Shown one piece after another: positions 26,306 through 35,580 of a stretch of DNA of 46,521 bases. Numbering within the stretch: the first letter of the stretch is position 1; each line of letters starts with the position of its first letter. The notes beneath the pieces were generated by a model. That model did no database searches, had not been told where the DNA came from, and saw only the letters and a list, made by a program, of their open reading frames with translations. A program made the position numbers and the translations under genes. Source of the DNA: Bacilli bacterium (GTDB lineage Bacteria > Bacillota > Bacilli > Bacillales > Amphibacillaceae); assembly GCA_012838505.1 (NCBI GenBank), contig DUPD01000080.1, positions 1 through 46,521 on the forward strand. The letters are read 5' to 3'.

Positions 26306-27842
26306 GACCAGTCCCTCCTGATTCAAAAGGTAATAAAATTGACTGTAACTGTGCCTGCCATGACTTTAATTCTCGGCCCCTTTTCCCGTATTCAGGTGAC
26401 CATTGTTCAAGTGTAAATCCACATTGATCACAGCAATGATACTTCGCTTCTCTAACCGTCGATTGAAATGATTGATATAAAGCTTGCCGGCGACATTCTT
26501 TAGCTGTTAACCACTGAAAAAGTTCATCTAATTTACCGAGCTTATAACGACTTCGTTGCTCAACTCTTTTAATCAAATCATGTTTTATTTGTGGAATAAT
26601 TTTGTGTAATTCAATTCGTCCATCTTGAGTCATTAGATCATTTTCTGCAAAGTAATCTTGAATAAAACGTCTTTGAACCTCATTAATTGGCCAATGATTA
26701 TGAATGAAAGCTTGATTTAATGAAATAGTCGTTTCACTTTGTTGAATGTGTAGTAAACTGGCAAACAAACTTTCTACCATCTCAGTTGACGGTAATTCAG
26801 TTTCAATCAAACGGCGTGGAAGAATGTCATCATTTGGTGCAATCAGGCTAATACTCACACTTGACAATTGATCCCGACCTGCTCGACCAATTTCTTGGAT
26901 CAATGACTCAAGTTGAGTCGGGATATGATAATGAATCACAAGTCGAATATTCTGCTTATCGATCCCCATCCCAAACGCACTTGTTGCACAAATAATATCA
27001 ATTTGATTTTCCATAAATTGCTCTTGAATTAAGAGGCGCTCACTCGTTTCCAATTCTCCATGATAGTAGCTGACACTTAACTGACTAAACTTTTCGCCTA
27101 ACAATGTAGCCACTCGCTCAGCTTCTTTTCTACTTGTAAAGTAAATAATCGTTGGAACAGACCATTTCTGAAATAAATTGATTAAATAAGCATCTTTTTC
27201 TGAACGGTGATTAAGTTGCTCAACGATTAAACTAATATTATCACGATCAATTGGATAAATATGCTTCGTAAATTTGATTTTATAAAAATGATTGATGATA
27301 TCTTTTTGGACATCAGGTGTTGCCGTTGCAGTCAAAGCTAGGATCGTCGGATCCCCTAAGTGTTCAATCGCTTGATTTAATTTTAAATAATCTGGGCGAA
27401 ATTCATGTCCCCATTGCGAAATACAATGGGCTTCATCAATCACAAACAGCGAGATTTTAAGTTGTCTTAGTTTTGTAATGACGTACTTATTTTGCAACAT
27501 TTCAGGTGACAAATAGATCAATTGATAAGCATCGAGTTGATTCAGAATCGATCGCCGTTCAACAGTTGTATTAAAACTATTAATCGCCACAGCCTGCTTA
27601 AAGCCGCGCTTTTTCAACTGTTTAACCTGATCTTCCATCAAAGATAATAAAGGCGTAACAACAATCACTTTACCATCAATCATCATCGATGGTAACTGAT
27701 AGCAGATTGATTTACCAGATCCAGTTGGTAACGTAGCAAAAACATGCTTGCCGTTAAGGATATCTTCAATAATTTCTTTTTGACCCGGTCGAAATGTTGG
27801 ATATCCAAAATATTTATTAAGCTGTTTTTCTAGTTGATTCAT
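26298..27842 (-). CDS. recS: RecQ-family ATP-dependent DNA helicase (RecS type)
   Basis: A 3'-5' DNA helicase of 514 residues from the chosen ATG (27842, with AGGGG eight bases upstream). Visible motifs are FRPGQKEII (motif 0), LPTGSGKSICYQLP (Walker A, about 39-52), VIDEAHCISQWGHEFRPDY (motif II), ALTATATPDVQ (motif III), STSAFGMGIDK-type motif V and EIGRAGRDQL (motif VI). A C-terminal CCDQC cysteine cluster remains of the zinc region, but there is no HRDC domain, as in B. subtilis RecS. It follows ypbB by 19 bases, and that pairing is conserved in Bacillus. It acts in recombination and replication-fork repair. Confidence 0.9.
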   Translation of the reverse strand: MNQLEKQLNKYFGYPTFRPGQKEIIEDILNGKHVFATLPTGSGKSICYQLPSMMIDGKVIVVTPLLSLMEDQVKQLKKRGFKQAVAINSFNTTVERRSILNQLDAYQLIYLSPEMLQNKYVITKLRQLKISLFVIDEAHCISQWGHEFRPDYLKLNQAIEHLGDPTILALTATATPDVQKDIINHFYKIKFTKHIYPIDRDNISLIVEQLNHRSEKDAYLINLFQKWSVPTIIYFTSRKEAERVATLLGEKFSQLSVSYYHGELETSERLLIQEQFMENQIDIICATSAFGMGIDKQNIRLVIHYHIPTQLESLIQEIGRAGRDQLSSVSISLIAPNDDILPRRLIETELPSTEMVESLFASLLHIQQSETTISLNQAFIHNHWPINEVQRRFIQDYFAENDLMTQDGRIELHKIIPQIKHDLIKRVEQRSRYKLGKLDELFQWLTAKECRRQALYQSFQSTVREAKYHCCDQCGFTLEQWSPEYGKRGRELKSWQAQLQSILLPFESGGTGHE

Positions 27843-27861
27843 AAAAATAACCCCTAAATAT

Positions 27862-28899
27862 TTAATGGCTTGCTTTTGCAATTGCTAAACGAATTTGAAA
27901 ATAGCTATAACGATCACCAACTTGTTGTTTGATCTGTGATAACCGAAGATCGTTTATCTGTTTAATTTCCTCAAGAATTTCATTCAAATCCTCTGTTTCA
28001 ATATAGTTTGAAAGATTTAGATTTGGAATCGCGTAAGCCAATTCAACAATATGATCTTCAATCGTACTCCTTTTTAATCGCCGGATCTTGATGATTTGAT
28101 CAATTGTATAGCCTTGATTTAATAATCGATTTGTTTGCTGAGCTGATTGGGTAATAAATTTCTTAGTTTGCTGCTCTTGTTCGGGAATAAATTGTGCTAA
28201 AAATTTAATTTGATTTGTTTCAATATAATCGATTAATTGATGATAACTTGCAGCAAGTATTAAATGAACATCGTGATTAGATAAATTATGCTTCATCGCT
28301 AACTGCTGGATTGTTTGACCATAATTACGATAACCGGATAATCGATTGACAAAAATCGTTGCTTGCTTTTCATCAATTGTTGTTAAAAAAGTAGTTAAGT
28401 GGTGATAAGTATTGATTAGCCATGATTTTATATCCTGTTGGCTCTGATAATATGATTTAACCCATTGTTGAATCGCCAAATCTTCATTAATCGGCTGAAA
28501 CTGATTGTTCTCGACAGATAGATTAGCGAAGGTTTGGATCGTTAATGCCAAACGATCACTGAAAACCTTTGCTTTGTTAGCCGATTCAATCCCAGTAAAA
28601 GCTTTGATGATCTTTGGTTGCTGCCACTCTTTTAAGATTCGTTCACCTTTAAGCGTTAAAGTCGCTACACCAGCATCATCAATGATTAAATCCCCTTGAT
28701 CAATTAAATTTGAAATCGCTTGATCAAACTCTACTCGTTTTAACTTCTGATAAATCGAATAAAATTGCGTCATTTGATAGAAATGAGCATCTTGAATTGT
28801 CTGGGTTGATCGTCTACCTGAAATAATATGATAAAGCGAGGCTGTACTCCTTTGTCCTTTTAACTGTTTCAGACCATATAAAAGAAGATAATTAAACAT
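27862..28899 (-). CDS. ypbB: YpbB family protein, helicase partner with helix-turn-helix domain
   Basis: The 345-residue protein matches YpbB by position and layout: an N-terminal helical part with LKGQRSTASLYHIISGRRST (about 13-32), and a long helical C-terminus with a helix-turn-helix resembling the helicase-associated domain (GYTIDQIIKIRRLKRSTIED, about 258-277). The precise function is not known; constant pairing with recS suggests a role in recombination. The ATG has only a weak ribosome binding site. Its promoter should lie in the divergent gap shared with fer. Confidence 0.82.
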   Translation of the reverse strand: MFNYLLLYGLKQLKGQRSTASLYHIISGRRSTQTIQDAHFYQMTQFYSIYQKLKRVEFDQAISNLIDQGDLIIDDAGVATLTLKGERILKEWQQPKIIKAFTGIESANKAKVFSDRLALTIQTFANLSVENNQFQPINEDLAIQQWVKSYYQSQQDIKSWLINTYHHLTTFLTTIDEKQATIFVNRLSGYRNYGQTIQQLAMKHNLSNHDVHLILAASYHQLIDYIETNQIKFLAQFIPEQEQQTKKFITQSAQQTNRLLNQGYTIDQIIKIRRLKRSTIEDHIVELAYAIPNLNLSNYIETEDLNEILEEIKQINDLRLSQIKQQVGDRYSYFQIRLAIAKASH

Positions 28900-29018
28900 T
28901 TGACATCGCTCATTTCACTTATCTTTCTTCTATCATAGCAATCTTAGCGCCTGAATGCTATTGTTGATTATTTAAATTAACAGATTTACAATATAAATGT
29001 GGGTTATTAGAAAACTTG

Positions 29019-29045
29019 GCATTCGCCAAGCCTTTAGGCGAATGC
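29019..29045. repeat. Inverted repeat in the ypbB-fer divergent gap
   Basis: GCATTCGCC (29019-29027) and GGCGAATGC (29037-29045) form a perfect nine-base GC-rich stem with a nine-base loop. An alternative inner pairing (GCCT with AGGC) is possible. No T run follows in either direction, so an operator or a leader structure is as likely as a terminator. The gap 28900-29100 otherwise holds only the fer promoter signals. Confidence 0.45.
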
Positions 29046-29065
29046 TTTAGTTGCACTTATGTAGT

Positions 29066-29341
<276 letters not shown>

Positions 29342-29343
<2 letters not shown>

Positions 29344-29366
29344 AAAAGGCCAATTGGCCTTTTTTA
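29342..29366. terminator. Two-way terminator between fer and rsiX
   Basis: The palindrome AAAAAAGGCCAATTGGCC followed by TTTTTT occupies the whole space between the two convergent stop codons. Confidence 0.9.
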
Positions 29367-30602
29367 TTAATGTAATAGAATTGGATTAACACCATCTGGT
29401 ACTGAGATCGGTGCAGTTAAATCAAACTGATTAACTTGAGCCAGATCAACTCCTAAGTCGAAATCGACTTGGCTAAAGCCAAAGCTTTTTGCTGTCATTA
29501 AAATCGCTTCAATCATTTCCTTTGTCTCGCGATTATCGCTAAACTTAGCATTTGATTCAAAACTAATTTTTAATATTTCTTCATCAGCTGGATCAACAAC
29601 ATATTCAAGATCGGCTGGAATTGTTGCTGTAATATCAAATTCCGTTTGATCGTATTGCATTTCTAACAACGCCTCATCGATTGTAAAGAAGAAATCCCCA
29701 CCAATTGTTTGAGGAATCGGAATTAATAAGCGTTCTTTATCCTCATATTGATACATCTTAAAAGCTAAATTCTCAACTGACTCTAATTGCAACGTTTCCA
29801 TTGTGCCAATTTGACCTAAATCAATCGAATTCCTTGTTTCTGTTTCGAGATTTAATTCAGTCGCTGGATAGTTGGCAAACATAAATTTAACACTATTTAT
29901 GAATGCCGTCATCTGGGTTGCGGTATCCGGAAAAACAAAATCATCCGCGACACGCATCGTAATCTTCTCCATGTCGTCACTAAAAATAAACTCAATTTCA
30001 TCAAATGGATATTCATAGATCCCAAACTCATCTTCATCGACAAAGGTTGAGATTCGATTGTAAACATCATTTGGATAACCATATCCTGTTGCGGCTGTAT
30101 CGACTAATGAAATTGGGATGGCATACATTCCTTGAATATCCAAGCCAGCAATTGTGTAGATCGGCAAATCATATTCATCATTATAATAAACCAATCGGTT
30201 GCCAGGTACTGCACCTTCACTATCTTCCACTACTTGATTATGTTGCTCGGCTTCATCTACTTCATTTGATTCAACACTTTCATCTTGATCAAACGTAATG
30301 ACTTCACCACTTGTATCATAATCAGTTAGTTCACTTGATCTTCCCGCTAAATCCATTGATTGTTCGGTGATTTGGTCTTGATTAAATAGACCACTTTGAA
30401 TCATGATAAATGCTAAAGAAGCAATCGCAATTGTAGCAATTGAAGGTACAACCCACTTCGATCGATTACGTTTCTTCATAATCTTCACACCCTTCATTTT
30501 TTGATCTATTTGTTCAAACAACAGGGCTTTATTTTGTTGGTCTTTAACTTTAGGTAATTGACTTAACTTTTCAATTAACTGTTCATCTTTTTGATCCATC
30601 AC
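29367..30602 (-). CDS. rsiX: Anti-sigma-X factor RsiX
   Basis: A 411-residue single-span protein. The cytoplasmic N-terminus (about 1-47; EKLSQLPKVKDQQNKALLFEQI) should hold SigX at the membrane. One span follows (about 49-67), then a large external domain of about 340 residues with an acidic linker and a repeated beta-rich fold. Position right after sigX and the LSQLPKVKD segment match B. subtilis RsiX (about 368 residues); the external part here is longer. I kept the GTG at 30602, nine bases after AGGG; the next codon is an ATG and could serve instead. It is cotranscribed with sigX. Confidence 0.85.
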   Translation of the reverse strand: MMDQKDEQLIEKLSQLPKVKDQQNKALLFEQIDQKMKGVKIMKKRNRSKWVVPSIATIAIASLAFIMIQSGLFNQDQITEQSMDLAGRSSELTDYDTSGEVITFDQDESVESNEVDEAEQHNQVVEDSEGAVPGNRLVYYNDEYDLPIYTIAGLDIQGMYAIPISLVDTAATGYGYPNDVYNRISTFVDEDEFGIYEYPFDEIEFIFSDDMEKITMRVADDFVFPDTATQMTAFINSVKFMFANYPATELNLETETRNSIDLGQIGTMETLQLESVENLAFKMYQYEDKERLLIPIPQTIGGDFFFTIDEALLEMQYDQTEFDITATIPADLEYVVDPADEEILKISFESNAKFSDNRETKEMIEAILMTAKSFGFSQVDFDLGVDLAQVNQFDLTAPISVPDGVNPILLH

Positions 30603-30617
30603 CGCATCACACCCTTT

Positions 30618-31130
30618 CTAATCTTTATCAATCATTTCTTGTAGTTTTTTGATTGCACGATGTTGTGTTGTTTTCACTTTACTCTCTGACCACTCTAAAA
30701 TTTGTGCTGTCTCATGGATCGATAAAGATTGAATATACCGAAGGATAAGGACATTTTTTTGGTCCAAAGTACAATGATCAAGTAGTTGATAAATTTGCTG
30801 CAGCTCATCATTTAGTTCTGCCACTTCTTCCGGTAATGGATTATGATCTTTAATTCGAGCTAAATCTTGATCCTTATTAAAAAAACTGGCTAACTTGTTC
30901 TTTTGCCGTTGTTGTTTTCGGAAAAAGTCCATTGTCGTGTGTCGTGCAATTGAAAAAAGCCACGTCTTTTCACTGCTATCACCACGAAAGTTTTGATAAG
31001 ATTTTAATACTTTTATATAAACTTCTTGTACGATATCCTCGGCAACATGTTGATTCTTAACCATGTAATAAACATATTGATATAAATCAAGATGATAATG
31101 GTCATATAGGTGATCAAATGTGGTCTCCAA
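30618..31130 (-). CDS. sigX: ECF RNA polymerase sigma factor SigX
   Basis: An ECF sigma factor of 170 residues with region 2 (LYQYVYYMVKNQHVAEDIVQ, about 16-35; then the -10 contact segment KTWLFSIARHTTMDFFRKQQ) and region 4 (ILRYIQSLSIHETAQILEWS, about 127-146; SKVKTTQHRAIKKLQ). Its place between resE and rsiX matches B. subtilis SigX, which adjusts cell-surface charge and lipid composition. It starts at a TTG with AGGGGG eight bases upstream. A SigX-type promoter lies just ahead, implying autoregulation. Confidence 0.92.
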   Translation of the reverse strand: METTFDHLYDHYHLDLYQYVYYMVKNQHVAEDIVQEVYIKVLKSYQNFRGDSSEKTWLFSIARHTTMDFFRKQQRQKNKLASFFNKDQDLARIKDHNPLPEEVAELNDELQQIYQLLDHCTLDQKNVLILRYIQSLSIHETAQILEWSESKVKTTQHRAIKKLQEMIDKD

Positions 31131-31157
31131 AAATAAGACCCCCTGTCTAGTGTATTA

Positions 31158-31183
31158 GTCGATCGTTCTATTGAAAGGTTACA
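31158..31183 (-). promoter_or_regulatory. Sigma-X autoregulatory promoter
   Basis: On the minus strand TGTAAC (31183-31178) and CGAC (31161-31158) are 16 bases apart, close to the B. subtilis sigma-X consensus (TGTAAC, about 17 bases, CGAC). It lies 27-53 bases upstream of the sigX start. Confidence 0.65.
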
Positions 31184-31268
31184 AAAATTGTTTTATTATT
31201 TAATTTACCGTTTGACACTAATAAATATTAACATAAATCAAGGATCGTTTTAAGGAAAAATTCTTTTT

Positions 31269-32786
31269 TCAATTCAGCGGCAGTGTGAATTTGAATGTCG
31301 TCCCGACCCCAAGCTTACTTTGCACGATAATCGAACCTTTGTGTGCTTCAATAATTTGTTTGACGATTGCCAATCCTAAACCGGTGCCTTGTTTTGATCG
31401 TTCCGTTTTAGCACGTGATTTATCAGCCATATAAAACCTTTCAAAAATAAACGGTAAATCTTCAGCCGGGATGCCTTGGCCTGAATCTGTTAATTCAAAT
31501 TGAACGTATTCGTCTTCACGCGTAATCCCTAAAGTTAATTCACCTTTTTCTAGTGTATGCTTAATCGCATTATCAATTAAATTCGTTAAAACTTGTTCAA
31601 GACGATCGTAATCAAATAAAAGCTGATCAACATCATCAGGCATGTTAATTTTTAATGACAGCTTGTTTTTAGCTAGTCGATTGTCAAACTTATGCGCAAT
31701 CTTATTAACAAAATCGGCTACTGAATGCAGTTCGACGTTTAAATCAAGATGACCAGATTTTAATCGTGTTAAATCAAGCAGCTCATTGACCAAACGCCCC
31801 ATCCTTTCCGACTCATCATGGATGACTTGAGCGAGTTCTCTTTGATCAGCAACTGTTTCTGTTACCCCATCAATAATTGCTTCACTATAACCTTGCATCA
31901 GTGAAATCGGTGTCCGCAATTCATGAGACACATTTGCAATAAATGTTTCTCTCAATTGATCGAGCTGTCTCGCTTCGGTAACATCTCTCATGATTGCTAC
32001 TGCTCCTTGTAACTTCTCATTTCTATGTAATGGTGTGATCACAATATCCCAGTCACGCCCCTGAATTTTAATTTCAAAGTTTTGTGTTGTCGCTTGATTA
32101 ATGACAGACTGAAAAAATTGTTCAAAGTCAGTTGGTAATTGATTCGTATTTGAGCTGCCTTTTTCATAATGAAAATGATCAATGAACATTTCTGCTTCCT
32201 GGTTAGAAATAATAATTTCACCATCAAGATTCATTGTCATCACGCCATCTTTCATTGATCCAATAATGCTAAAGAGAATTTCTTTTTCCTGTAATAATGT
32301 CGTCATTTGATTAGCTAATTGGCGACTCATTCGATTAAAGGACATGGCTAATTGGCCAATTTCATCAGTTGATGCCATTGGCAATTTGATATCATATTGG
32401 CCAGCAATGATTTTTCGCGTACTCTTTCGCATTTGTGCTAGCGGGATTGAAAGGCGTTTAGAAATGAAAACACCAAATAAACCAATTAACAAACAAAACA
32501 GCAAGCTTGAAAAAATTAAAAATCGATTGAAAGAGCTACGCATTACTACAGCCTGATCGTGAGCAAGCTGTTCAATTCTTGCTATTGCCGAGTATTCAAG
32601 TTGATCAGGATCACTCACTGACGATCCGATTACTTCATCGGTCATCATCAGTAATTCTTGCTTCATTTCGTCAATTATTTGGTTCTTTTGGATCGAAAAA
32701 ATCATCAGAGCGAATAATGAATAAATAATAATAAAAAGAACAATAAAGCATACACTATATTTCCCAATACGATTTCGCCAAAACAT
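31269..32786 (-). CDS. resE: Sensor histidine kinase ResE
   Basis: A membrane histidine kinase of 505 residues: span 1 (about 10-32), a short external loop (about 33-86), span 2 (about 88-110), HAMP (about 111-163), a PAS domain (about 170-270), HisKA with the phospho-acceptor in ANVSHELRTPISLMQGYSEA (about 284-303), and HATPase with NLIDNAIKHT, DSGQGIP, FERFY and GTGLGLAIV. The kinase core and order (resD-resE-sigX-rsiX) match B. subtilis ResE. That protein is about 589 residues, and most of the shortfall is in the external loop. The ATG overlaps the resD stop (TAATG). Confidence 0.92.
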   Translation of the reverse strand: MFWRNRIGKYSVCFIVLFIIIYSLFALMIFSIQKNQIIDEMKQELLMMTDEVIGSSVSDPDQLEYSAIARIEQLAHDQAVVMRSSFNRFLIFSSLLFCLLIGLFGVFISKRLSIPLAQMRKSTRKIIAGQYDIKLPMASTDEIGQLAMSFNRMSRQLANQMTTLLQEKEILFSIIGSMKDGVMTMNLDGEIIISNQEAEMFIDHFHYEKGSSNTNQLPTDFEQFFQSVINQATTQNFEIKIQGRDWDIVITPLHRNEKLQGAVAIMRDVTEARQLDQLRETFIANVSHELRTPISLMQGYSEAIIDGVTETVADQRELAQVIHDESERMGRLVNELLDLTRLKSGHLDLNVELHSVADFVNKIAHKFDNRLAKNKLSLKINMPDDVDQLLFDYDRLEQVLTNLIDNAIKHTLEKGELTLGITREDEYVQFELTDSGQGIPAEDLPFIFERFYMADKSRAKTERSKQGTGLGLAIVKQIIEAHKGSIIVQSKLGVGTTFKFTLPLN

Positions 32787-33505
32787 TACTCATCATCCAC
32801 TTCAAACTTGTAACCAATCCCCCAAACAGTTGCAATCATTTGAGAAACAGTTTCATCTACTTGACCAAGCTTTTCTCTTAGGCGTTTAATATGAGTATCA
32901 ACCGTTCTTAAATCACCAAAAAATTCATATTGCCATACTTCCTTTAATAATGTTTCCCGATCGAAAACACGATCTTGATGACTTGCCAAGAAGTATAATA
33001 ATTCATATTCTTTCGGCGTTAACGTTATATCTGTCTCATTGACCGTTACCCGATGCGCATTATTATCAATCTTCAATCGCGAAAAAACGAGCACATTACT
33101 CGATAATTTATTGCCAGCTGGTAGTTGACTTCCTTGTGATCGTTTTAAAAGTGCCTTAACACGTAAAACGACTTCTCTTGGGCTGAATGGTTTAACAACA
33201 TAATCATCAGCTCCCGCTTCAAAACCTTCAATCCGATCAGATTCCTCACCCTTAGCCGTTAACATCAAAATTGGCATTGATTTCGTTTTCCGAATTTCTT
33301 TACATACACTAATTCCATCTAAAGTTGGGAGCATTAAATCTAAAATGACTAAATCATAATTATTTTCTACTGCAAGTGCAACGCCGTCTTCACCATTGCT
33401 AGCCTCAACGGTTTCAAACCCATCACGTTCTAGATACATTTTTAACAATCTTCTAATTCGTTCCTCATCTTCAATGATTAAAATTGTTTGTTCGTCATGC
33501 ATCAT
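32786..33505 (-). CDS. resD: Response regulator ResD
   Basis: An OmpR-type response regulator, 239 residues from the ATG at 33505, which has AGGGG upstream (a second ATG follows at once); B. subtilis ResD has 240. The receiver domain shows IIEDEERIRRLLKMYLERDG, the phospho-acceptor in VILDLMLPTLDG, TAKGEE and VKPFSPREVV. The winged-helix output domain has LTPKEYELLYFLASHQDRVF and VDTHIKRLREKLG. In B. subtilis ResDE activates genes for respiration and anaerobiosis. The resABC genes that normally precede it are missing here, with rluB next instead. Confidence 0.93.
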   Translation of the reverse strand: MMHDEQTILIIEDEERIRRLLKMYLERDGFETVEASNGEDGVALAVENNYDLVILDLMLPTLDGISVCKEIRKTKSMPILMLTAKGEESDRIEGFEAGADDYVVKPFSPREVVLRVKALLKRSQGSQLPAGNKLSSNVLVFSRLKIDNNAHRVTVNETDITLTPKEYELLYFLASHQDRVFDRETLLKEVWQYEFFGDLRTVDTHIKRLREKLGQVDETVSQMIATVWGIGYKFEVDDE

Positions 33506-33589
33506 CGTTACCCCTCTCAATACAATCCATTTTCCCACAACAACATAATTGTCGATCAAACTACATATTTCGCAACAAGGTGCTAAAAC

Positions 33590-33612
33590 GATTCATTGTT
33601 AATCAATGAATC
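33590..33612 (-). terminator. Terminator after rluB
   Basis: GATTCATTG (33590-33598) pairs perfectly with CAATGAATC (33604-33612). On the minus strand GTTTTAGC follows. It lies ten bases after the rluB stop. Confidence 0.65.
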
Positions 33613-33622
33613 ATTAATCATT

Positions 33623-34369
33623 TTAGTTTTCTGAACGGTTTTGCGTCGCTTCTTGTTTTAATTTATGAACTTCTTCTTTCGTTAGTTCTCGGTAATCGCC
33701 TGCCTGTAGCCCCGTTAAATCTAAGAAGCTATATCTTTCCCTTTTTAGCTTAACAATTGGGAAATCAATTTCTTCAAACATTCGCCGGACTTGTCGGTTT
33801 TTTCCTTCATTTAACGTCACTTCAACAACAGCAGTATTCTTTTGTTTTGTTGCTGATAAAATCCGAACACTTTTTGCTTTTAAAACTTCACCTTTCGATT
33901 GAATACCTTTTCTCAAAAGTGTCAATGCTGATTTTGATGGAATACCTTTAACTTTTGCAACATACACTTTATCAATTTCATGACGTGGATGCATGAGTAG
34001 CTGAGCAAATTCACCATCGTTCGTTAATAAAATTAAACCTGACGTATTGTAGTCAAGTCGACCAATCGGATACACACGTTTATCTAAATCCGGAACAAGT
34101 TCGGTAACTACTTTCCGACCTTTATCATCTTTGACACTCGAAATATACGTTCTTGGCTTGTAAACAAGATAATAAACATGTGATTCTTTCTCAATCGGGA
34201 CTGAATCGACTTCGATTTGATCATTTCGATTGACCTTTGTTCCTAAAGTTTTCACTACTTTTCCATTAACTTTGACTCTACCTTCAACAATCAATTGTTC
34301 TGCTTTTCGTCTGGAAGTAATTCCGCTATGGGCAATCACTTTTTGTAATCGTTCGTTATTCAATGACAT
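33623..34369 (-). CDS. rluB: 23S rRNA pseudouridine synthase RluB
   Basis: The 248-residue protein has an N-terminal S4 RNA-binding domain (RLQKVIAHSGITSRRKAEQL, about 7-26; GRVKVNGKVV) and an RsuA/RluB-type catalytic domain. The catalytic aspartate is in YPIGRLDYNTSGLILLTNDG (about 95-114), followed by NEGKNRQVRRMFE (about 188-200). It converts U2605 (E. coli numbering) of 23S rRNA. The ATG has GGTGAATT upstream. In B. subtilis it likewise lies between spmB and the res genes. Confidence 0.93.
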   Translation of the reverse strand: MSLNNERLQKVIAHSGITSRRKAEQLIVEGRVKVNGKVVKTLGTKVNRNDQIEVDSVPIEKESHVYYLVYKPRTYISSVKDDKGRKVVTELVPDLDKRVYPIGRLDYNTSGLILLTNDGEFAQLLMHPRHEIDKVYVAKVKGIPSKSALTLLRKGIQSKGEVLKAKSVRILSATKQKNTAVVEVTLNEGKNRQVRRMFEEIDFPIVKLKRERYSFLDLTGLQAGDYRELTKEEVHKLKQEATQNRSEN

Positions 34370-34463
34370 TTAATTCACCAATTCCTACTATAGTTTACGT
34401 ACTTATTATTTATTTTGACAGATAAACCTCTACAACACAACTACTCTCTGTTAAAGATTCATC

Positions 34464-34997
34464 TTAACCAAATAAAAACGTAATAATTGTAATTGCAGTT
34501 ATTATACCAATAAGGTCAGTAAGTAGTCCAACTTTTAAAGCATCACCAATTTTTTTAATTCCCACTGAACCGAAGTAAACAGTGATGACATATAGCGTTG
34601 TATCCGAACTTCCTTGCAATGTTGAAGCGAGTCGTCCAATAAAGGAATCGGGTCCAAACGATCTCAACAAATCAGAAGTGACCGCTAAAGCTGCCGTACC
34701 GGAAATTGGTTTCGTTAGCGCCAACGGGACGATTTCACTCGGCACATGAATCGCCGTTAATAATGGGTCAATTAATTCAATTAAATAATCTAAAACTCCT
34801 GAACTTCGAAAAATGGAAATGGATACAAGCATGCCTAATAAATGTGGTAACAGAGAAATGGCCATTGATAACCCCTCTTTACCACCTTCAACAAACAAGT
34901 CATATGTCGGTAATCGTTTGTACGTACCAATAGACAAAACGATTAAAACAAACAACGGAATCGCAATTAAACTAATCAGTGAAATAAGCTCAATCAT
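34464..34997 (-). CDS. spmB: Spore maturation protein B
   Basis: A 177-residue membrane protein with the nucleoside-recognition (Gate) domain and about four spans. SMAISLLPHLLGMLVSISIF (about 45-64), ALTKPISGTAALAVTSDLLR and GSSDTTLYVITVYFGSVGI match SpmB. With SpmA it is needed for full dehydration of the spore core in B. subtilis. Length equals the family norm and the frame is intact. The ATG has GAGG upstream and overlaps the spmA stop by eight bases. Confidence 0.93.
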   Translation of the reverse strand: MIELISLISLIAIPLFVLIVLSIGTYKRLPTYDLFVEGGKEGLSMAISLLPHLLGMLVSISIFRSSGVLDYLIELIDPLLTAIHVPSEIVPLALTKPISGTAALAVTSDLLRSFGPDSFIGRLASTLQGSSDTTLYVITVYFGSVGIKKIGDALKVGLLTDLIGIITAITIITFLFG

Positions 34998-35580
34998 TTT
35001 TTTGCCTCATTTTTTTAAGATAAAAGATCCGATCGATGATGATTGCAACTATAGTAGTAATCGTTGAAACGATGATCGTTCCAGCAACCGTTTCAGTAGG
35101 AGCTATTGAGCCGTATTGAATCCGAAGTGCGATCACTGTCGTCGGAATCAAAGTTAAACCAGCCGTATTAATTACTAAAAATGTCACCATCGAACGAGAA
35201 GCATGTTCAGAATTTTCGAGTTGCTTCATTTCCTTCATCGCTTTCAAACCAAGTGGTGTGGCGGCATTTCCTAACCCAAAGATGTTGGCAATAAAATTAG
35301 AAGTAATATACGCCATCACCGGATGATCTTTAGGTAAATCAGGAAATAATTTAGATACTACAGGTTTAAAAAAACGACTTAACGCCGACAGAATATTCGC
35401 TTTCTCAGCGATCTTCATAATCCCTAACCAAAAAATTAAAATGCTCGTTAAGCCAATTACCAGTTGAATTGCTTCGTTTGCACTTGAAAAAATTGCTTCA
35501 TTGACAGCACTAATTGTACCGTTAAAGAGCGCAAAAACAATCCCGATTATTGCTAATCCTGCCCAAATAAAATGTACCAT
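34990..35580 (-). CDS. spmA: Spore maturation protein A
   Basis: A 196-residue membrane protein of the SpmA family, the same length as in B. subtilis. Recognisable segments are VIGLTSILIFWLGIMKIAEK (about 41-60) and HPVMAYITSNFIANIFGLGN (about 85-104), followed by AATPLGLKAMKEM. It acts with SpmB and DacB in cortex and core maturation. The ATG directly follows the dacB stop (TAAATG), and GGTGGG at the end of dacB serves as ribosome binding site, so the loss of dacB translation could also lower spmA expression. Confidence 0.93.
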   Translation of the reverse strand: MVHFIWAGLAIIGIVFALFNGTISAVNEAIFSSANEAIQLVIGLTSILIFWLGIMKIAEKANILSALSRFFKPVVSKLFPDLPKDHPVMAYITSNFIANIFGLGNAATPLGLKAMKEMKQLENSEHASRSMVTFLVINTAGLTLIPTTVIALRIQYGSIAPTETVAGTIIVSTITTIVAIIIDRIFYLKKMRQKND

